Part shown: positions 59,254 through 64,000 of the stretch, piece after piece | How positions within the stretch are numbered: the first letter of the stretch is position 1 | Layout: each line of letters opens with the position of its first letter | Source: Mammaliicoccus sciuri | Lineage (GTDB): Bacteria; Bacillota; Bacilli; Staphylococcales; Staphylococcaceae | Reading direction: 5' to 3' | NCBI RefSeq assembly: GCF_025561425.1 | Contig: NZ_CP094824.1 | Coordinates: 2,046,001-2,110,000 of the forward strand | Length of the DNA: 64,000 nt | Translations under genes and position numbers: made by a program | The notes under the pieces: model-generated | The model's input: the letters and a program-made list of their open reading frames with translations, nothing else | Databases searched by the model: none | What the model was told of the DNA's origin: nothing

Positions 59254-61221
59254 TTATTGTTCGATATCTTTCTTTATTTTAGGACCAAACGTTTTAGAGT
59301 AACTATTTGATATATGTCCTTTATCCATATATACAATGACGTTACCTATTACAGGTGCAAACTTTCCATTTTCTTTGAAATACGATGTATAGTCTACATA
59401 TTTTGTATTTGCAGGCTTTTGTTCAAGTTGGTCCCATTTAGAAACTTTTGGTAAACGTTGTTTAGCATTCATCTTCTTAATCGTCTCTTGTTCTCCAAAT
59501 TTATCTAACGTTTCTGGAACATTAAACTCATATCTCGGATTATCTCTTATTGCCATAATCGGTGTTTTTGTATTTGTAATGTTTTGATATTGTTTTAATT
59601 GTAATGGATCGATTTGTCCATTTACATCTGTACTTGAATCTGCAGTTGTAACAACTAAATCGACGTCTTGCTTATCAAGTTCTTTAATTAAATTTTTATT
59701 CCACTCCGTACAATCTTGGTCACTGTCTTTCGTTGTTAATACACAGCCACTTTTCGTCATGCTTAATACTCTATAATTGCCTTCTTCAGCTGCTTTTTGA
59801 AGTGCGCCTAACCAATGTTGTGCATGAGAACTCCCTACTAAAGCGATTGTCTTATCATAGTTTTCTTTTTTACCGTACTCTCCTACTAGAACTTTTGATT
59901 CACCTATTTTTTGATGAACTTTGTCTCTTGTAGAATCTGGTGATTCGTTCCTGATTTTTGAAAACTCTGGAATTGCTTCTACACCTTCTTTAACTTTTAC
60001 ATGCTTTTCTGTAGCCATTGCACCAGGATAATTTTCACTCAATGCTACCTTTTCTTTTTCAAAAGGATTATTAAAGATAACGAAATATAAAGAGGCGATT
60101 GCCAATAACTGTATTGCTAATCCGATTCCTAATTTTTTGAATGCAATTTTATCAGAAGATGCTGACCTAATTGGTTTTTCAATATAACGTGTCATTAAAT
60201 ATGATAATAACCATGATAGTAAAATTATACAAATACCTAATACAATTCCAGGTCGTTCATTATTATGGTATTGATAAAATGATAAAATCACCCAATGCCA
60301 TAAATATAAGCCAAATGACAATCCACCAACCTTCACCATAATGGATGATCCTAAGAATTTTTTAACTCCATATTTAGTTTCATAGTTACCGGAAACGAGT
60401 ATAAATACGGCACATAACATTGGCCATAGTGCAATATATCCAGGAAACATTGTTGATACATTAAAAATAATACCCGTTAAGATCAAGCCAATTAAGCCTA
60501 ACCATCCAATCAAACTTGCTACTAGACGATTAATTTTAATTTTATTAAGGTTGATTGCTAATAATCCACCGAGCGAGAATTCCCAAACTCTTGTAAATGT
60601 ATGGAAATATGCCCAAGGTTGATTGACGTGCGCTAAATAAATAGAATACGACAACGAAACGATAAATAATGTACCTAAACAAAGATTTATGACATTAATA
60701 ATTTTTAGGTTGGTGTATTTTTTATATAACATAAAAATCAAACTAAAGATGACAAACCATATAATATAGAATTGTCCTTGAATCGACATTGCCCAAAAAT
60801 GTTCAACTGGCGTCTTCATTTAATCTTTATTTAAATAATCTGTACTCGATAAAGCGAGTTGCCAGTTTTGATAATAAAATAAAGAAGCAAAGATTTCTTT
60901 TATCGTTTTGCCAAGTATTGATTCTGGCAATAAGAAAAAGCTTAAGAAAACCGTAACAAGTAAAACTGTTATAACAGAAGGAAATAATCGTTTAATTAAT
61001 CCTGTTATGTAAGGTATAAATTTAAATGAACCTGTTTTATTGTATTTAGAAATAATGGAAGTGGTAATTAAGAATCCTGAAACAACGAAAAATACATCGA
61101 CGCCCCCAGACACTTTCCCAAACCAAATATGATATATTGCAACTAATAATGCTGCAATAACTCTTAGCCCTTCAATTTCAGGTCTAAATTTTTTGTCTAG
61201 ATTGATAGGATTTGTCTGCAT
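59254..61221 (-). pseudogene. OatA-like acyltransferase with in-frame ochre stop
   Basis: 655 codons in one frame: a 133-residue 5' part (MQTNPINLDKKFRPEIEGLRVIAALLVAIYH..., acyltransferase-3 start with H-motif and FFVVSGFLIT) ends YLNKD-TAA (60822-60820), and the frame continues directly with ATG AAG... KTPVEHFWAMSIQGQFYIIW. The rest has about nine membrane helices and a C-terminal SGNH domain (VGSSHAQHW, then YMDKGHIS with catalytic Asp/His). Full family members O-acetylate wall polymers. The stop separates the H-motif; the downstream ORF has no ribosome site. Nonsense or sequencing error. Confidence 0.85.
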
Positions 61222-61321
61222 ATAAAAATCTCCTTTAAGTATTATACAGTTGTAAGTATATATATAAGGATATTTATAAGAAAGACAATTAATTAATATT
61301 TACAATATCTTAACACCCTAT

Positions 61322-61352
61322 TAAAAAATCCCTAACAATTGGCTTGTTAGGG
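61322..61352 (-). terminator. Terminator of the 61367 glycosyltransferase
   Basis: CCCTAACAA (61352-61344) with TTGTTAGGG (61338-61330), then ATTTTTTA on the minus strand. Confidence 0.9.
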
Positions 61353-61366
61353 ATTGAGGTTACTTC

Positions 61367-62533
61367 TTATTTAAAGTGCTTGTTTAAATCTTTCATGAAT
61401 TGCTCATAAATGACATCATCATCGAAATCGTTACTTCTTTCTAGACCTTTTTGAATGACATTTTGAACATCATGATGATCATAATTTTCAATGACATATG
61501 CAAGTTGCTTTCCATATTCTTTAGCATCTTGATAGTCTACTAAATAACCATTTTTTTGATTTTCAATTAAAAATTCTGGACCATAACAGCCCTTATAACT
61601 AATAACAATATTTCGTTGATACATGGCCTCTAATATTACAAGTCCAAAACCTTCAACTCTCGATGGAACAGCCGTAATTTTACTTTCAGCTAATACTTGT
61701 GATAATGAGTTAGTAGTAGGCTTAAGCTTCACAATATCTTGAATATTATATTGATTAATTAATTGATGATATTGTTCTTTTTCTTGTCCATCACCATATA
61801 GATCTAATTGAAATTGATATTTTCGCATTGTATCTTGAATTAAATTGATACTATCCAGTAACAAATCAAACCCTTTTTCACGCTCAAATCTACCTGCAGC
61901 AACAATTGTATTGTGCTTATCTACGTTATATTGAGTTTCTTTTAGTATATTTGGAACAATGATTACTTTAGTGTATGTTAAACCTTGTTGATAATCTTGT
62001 TGGTCCTCTTTAGTTAATGTCGTAACTAAATCAAGTTGTTCATAACTTTTAAGTATATCTTTTTGATATTGCTCATCATGTGCATGTAAATACATATGTT
62101 CCATACCAATTTTAAATACCAACTGACTAGCATATTTGCTAACAAGTATATTATAACTTGCGCGTGTACCTACAATAATATCTGTATTCACATTCTGAAT
62201 GGCTTTAACAATATGTTGCTCAATATGACTTGAAAATTGATGAAGTCCAGGTTCAGACGGATGAATAATTTTAGGACTCAAAAAAGGAGTGTACTTATTG
62301 ATTCTATTTACAAATATATTTTTCAAACCTTTGATGGTTTTGTTATATTCAATAATGGGTTGAATTTCTATATTTTCATGCAACTTAAAATAAGGTGCAT
62401 CGCTCGCTTTAAATACTGACAATATTTTAACAGAGTGACCCTTTTCACTTAATTTATTTGCCAAATTAGAAATCGATTTCGTCGTCCCACCCATATGATA
62501 AATATTGTGAACTAAAAATGTAAAAGATTTCAT
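61367..62533 (-). CDS. Glycosyltransferase family 4
   Basis: 388 residues, GT-B fold: FLVHNIYHMGGTTKSISNLANKL in the acceptor domain and AAGRFEREKGFDLLLDSI, PSRVEGFGLVILEAMYQ in the donor domain. No membrane segment. Fifteen bases after the TagF-like gene, GGGGGG before ATG 62533. Donor sugar unknown. Confidence 0.88.
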   Translation of the reverse strand: MKSFTFLVHNIYHMGGTTKSISNLANKLSEKGHSVKILSVFKASDAPYFKLHENIEIQPIIEYNKTIKGLKNIFVNRINKYTPFLSPKIIHPSEPGLHQFSSHIEQHIVKAIQNVNTDIIVGTRASYNILVSKYASQLVFKIGMEHMYLHAHDEQYQKDILKSYEQLDLVTTLTKEDQQDYQQGLTYTKVIIVPNILKETQYNVDKHNTIVAAGRFEREKGFDLLLDSINLIQDTMRKYQFQLDLYGDGQEKEQYHQLINQYNIQDIVKLKPTTNSLSQVLAESKITAVPSRVEGFGLVILEAMYQRNIVISYKGCYGPEFLIENQKNGYLVDYQDAKEYGKQLAYVIENYDHHDVQNVIQKGLERSNDFDDDVIYEQFMKDLNKHFK

Positions 62534-62548
62534 ATAAATCCCCCCTTT

Positions 62549-64000
62549 TCAGTCCATAGCTTGTTCTATCAATTGCGTGATAGTTTCGTATGACTGATTA
62601 TTTTTGTTGATAAATTGGTCACTAATCGTATGATAATCGTTATTCATAATTGCATTAAACAATAATGACTGTTCAAAATATTGATTATCATTGATTGTTT
62701 CATAAACTTCTTTATATAAACCACGGTTATAATCATAATTATTAAAATCTGGTGTATATAAATACACTTTTTTATCAATTGTTAATGCATCAAACACGAT
62801 TGAAGAGTAATCACTGATTACAATGTCAGAAACAAGTAGTAATTGTTGTGTTTCAAACTGTGTTGTATCGATATAATTATGCTGTTTATTGGCATGATCT
62901 TCTTCGTGATATTTATAAATAATGTTATATTTCGCTTTCATCTCATCTGTAAATTCTAATAAAAACTCTTCTTCTTGATTATCTCTCCATGTCGGCGTAT
63001 AGAGAATTGTTTCCTTATCAGTATTTAAATTTAACTGTTGTTTGATTTTATTTATTTCATTTGAATTTGAGTGTTGCTCTAATAAATACTGATTTCTAGG
63101 ATAACCACATGCAACAATTTCTGTTTCTTCCAATGGAAATGCAGATTTAAACACTCCATTGATAGATTCTACATCCGTTATAAAATAATCTTGTTTAATT
63201 AATTTATTATATTTACGTGCTCGATAATTATAAATATCAATATTTTGTTTAGGTTCTTTGCTATCTAAGAATAGTCGTTTTAAAGGTGTACCGTGCCATA
63301 ACTGAATGATTGTACCATTAGGTTTAAAATGATCTGGCAAGTAACTTTCAAGTATCACTACGTTAGCTTCCTCTATAATTTGTTTCGTATCAGAATGAGA
63401 AGGAGAAACAAAGTGATCACCTTTTTCTTCGTCCGTAATAAAGTAAACCGTATATTTAGGGTGTTGCTTTATTAAATATTCAAATAAATATTTTGAATTA
63501 CCTCTGTAACCATAATCGAAACCTAAAAATACAATATGTAGCTTGATTTTCGACTGATCTTTGTCATAAATATTAATTGTCTTTATTTGTTTTTGTAGTG
63601 CTGTATTATTTAATTTTTGATACGCAATTTTAGGTAATTGAAAATGTGATTTTAACATGACTTTATCAATTGTTCTTGCGATAGATGGAAGGCGTGTTTC
63701 TTTCGCCTTAAATATTGGTGTAATGCCATTTAAAAGTGCAATTTTGTTTAAATAGAATTTTTCTTCAAATCTGAGACTTTCATTTTTAAATGCTGCTAAA
63801 CAGCTTGCACTTGGTTTACTTTGATGAACATAATCAAATATAACGTGAGGATCAATCTTAATTTCATCCAAGTGAAAAATCGCATTTAATGTGATATCAA
63901 ATATCGTTTCCCACTTATAATTAGAAATTAGCCATAATAGATCATCTTTTTTGAAAATAATATTTGGTTGAAGCGTTATATTATTAAACCAATCAGCAAC
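62549..64000 (-). CDS. TagF-like CDP-glycerol/ribitol phosphotransferase, 5'-truncated
   Basis: The frame is open to the window edge, so at least 483 residues are visible; a TTG at 63871 is inside the reading frame and need not be the start (upstream codons read ...WETIFDITLNAIFHLDEI). Polymerase domain: GFDYGYRGNSKYLFEYLIK, IQLWHGTPLKRLFLDSK (catalytic His), YTPTWRDNQ, and SDIVISDYSSIVFDAL near the C terminus, the Glyphos_transf signatures. It adds polyol phosphate units to a teichoic-acid-like chain or linkage; substrate not decided by sequence. Confidence 0.88.
   Translation of the reverse strand, partial: VADWFNNITLQPNIIFKKDDLLWLISNYKWETIFDITLNAIFHLDEIKIDPHVIFDYVHQSKPSASCLAAFKNESLRFEEKFYLNKIALLNGITPIFKAKETRLPSIARTIDKVMLKSHFQLPKIAYQKLNNTALQKQIKTINIYDKDQSKIKLHIVFLGFDYGYRGNSKYLFEYLIKQHPKYTVYFITDEEKGDHFVSPSHSDTKQIIEEANVVILESYLPDHFKPNGTIIQLWHGTPLKRLFLDSKEPKQNIDIYNYRARKYNKLIKQDYFITDVESINGVFKSAFPLEETEIVACGYPRNQYLLEQHSNSNEINKIKQQLNLNTDKETILYTPTWRDNQEEEFLLEFTDEMKAKYNIIYKYHEEDHANKQHNYIDTTQFETQQLLLVSDIVISDYSSIVFDALTIDKKVYLYTPDFNNYDYNRGLYKEVYETINDNQYFEQSLLFNAIMNNDYHTISDQFINKNNQSYETITQLIEQAMD

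Noticed and set aside
62549-63871. TagF-like gene starting at TTG 63871
   Set aside because: The reading frame is open beyond it to the window edge with coding-like sequence, so the gene is 5'-truncated by the window rather than starting there.

Overview
The window reads as chromosomal DNA of a low-GC Firmicute of the family Staphylococcaceae. The gene order pdhABCD - ykyA - def - rpoY/rnjA - ktrC/cydBA - ptsHI - auxA-like gene - ykoEDC - purEKCSQLFMNHD - folD - qoxABCD is the staphylococcal order. An hmp/nsrR pair placed between folD and qox, psuK/psuG next to ptsHI, and a teichoic-acid-like locus after qox argue against S. aureus itself. A Mammaliicoccus (former S. sciuri group) or other non-aureus species fits best, but this is inference from layout.

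Positions 1-8900: pyruvate dehydrogenase operon (minus, E3 cut by the window edge), a YkyA-like lipoprotein, peptide deformylase, a small conserved protein, a HAD phosphatase, then rpoY-rnjA. Positions 8900-13150: KtrC, cytochrome bd genes under a textbook Rex operator, a CPPC glutaredoxin-like protein and a metallophosphoesterase. Positions 13200-19300: ptsHI, pseudouridine catabolism genes psuKG with a likely self-operator, an EcsC-like protein and an RlmI-like methyltransferase. The gap 19300-19636 holds a probable CcpA-controlled, G-track small RNA resembling RsaI. Positions 19636-24340: an AuxA-like membrane protein, a 41-residue protein behind a consensus SigB promoter, and a TPP riboswitch driving the YkoEDC ECF transporter.

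Positions 24340-36640: the complete purine operon (minus) and divergent folD, with three PurBox sequences between them. Positions 36640-44150: a dispersed composite repeat, hmp with overlapping NsrR and Rex sites, nsrR, a secreted Ig-like protein and qoxABCD. Positions 44160-44590 carry the most unusual sequence here: eight hairpins in an exact 41-bp tandem period whose stems change by compensating substitutions, preceded by a G-rich tract and followed by a long palindrome.

Positions 44600-47900: nucleoside phosphorylase, an alpha/beta hydrolase split by a degenerate IS3-family element, and a small TPR protein. Positions 47978-64000 (all minus): cell-surface glycopolymer locus with TagG/TagH exporter, several glycosyltransferases, an asparagine-synthetase-like protein lacking the glutaminase cysteine, a GW/SH3-like protein, UDP-ManNAc dehydrogenase, an OatA-like acyltransferase and a TagF-like polymerase running off the edge. 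Two of these genes (a large glycosyltransferase and the acyltransferase) are interrupted by single in-frame stop codons.
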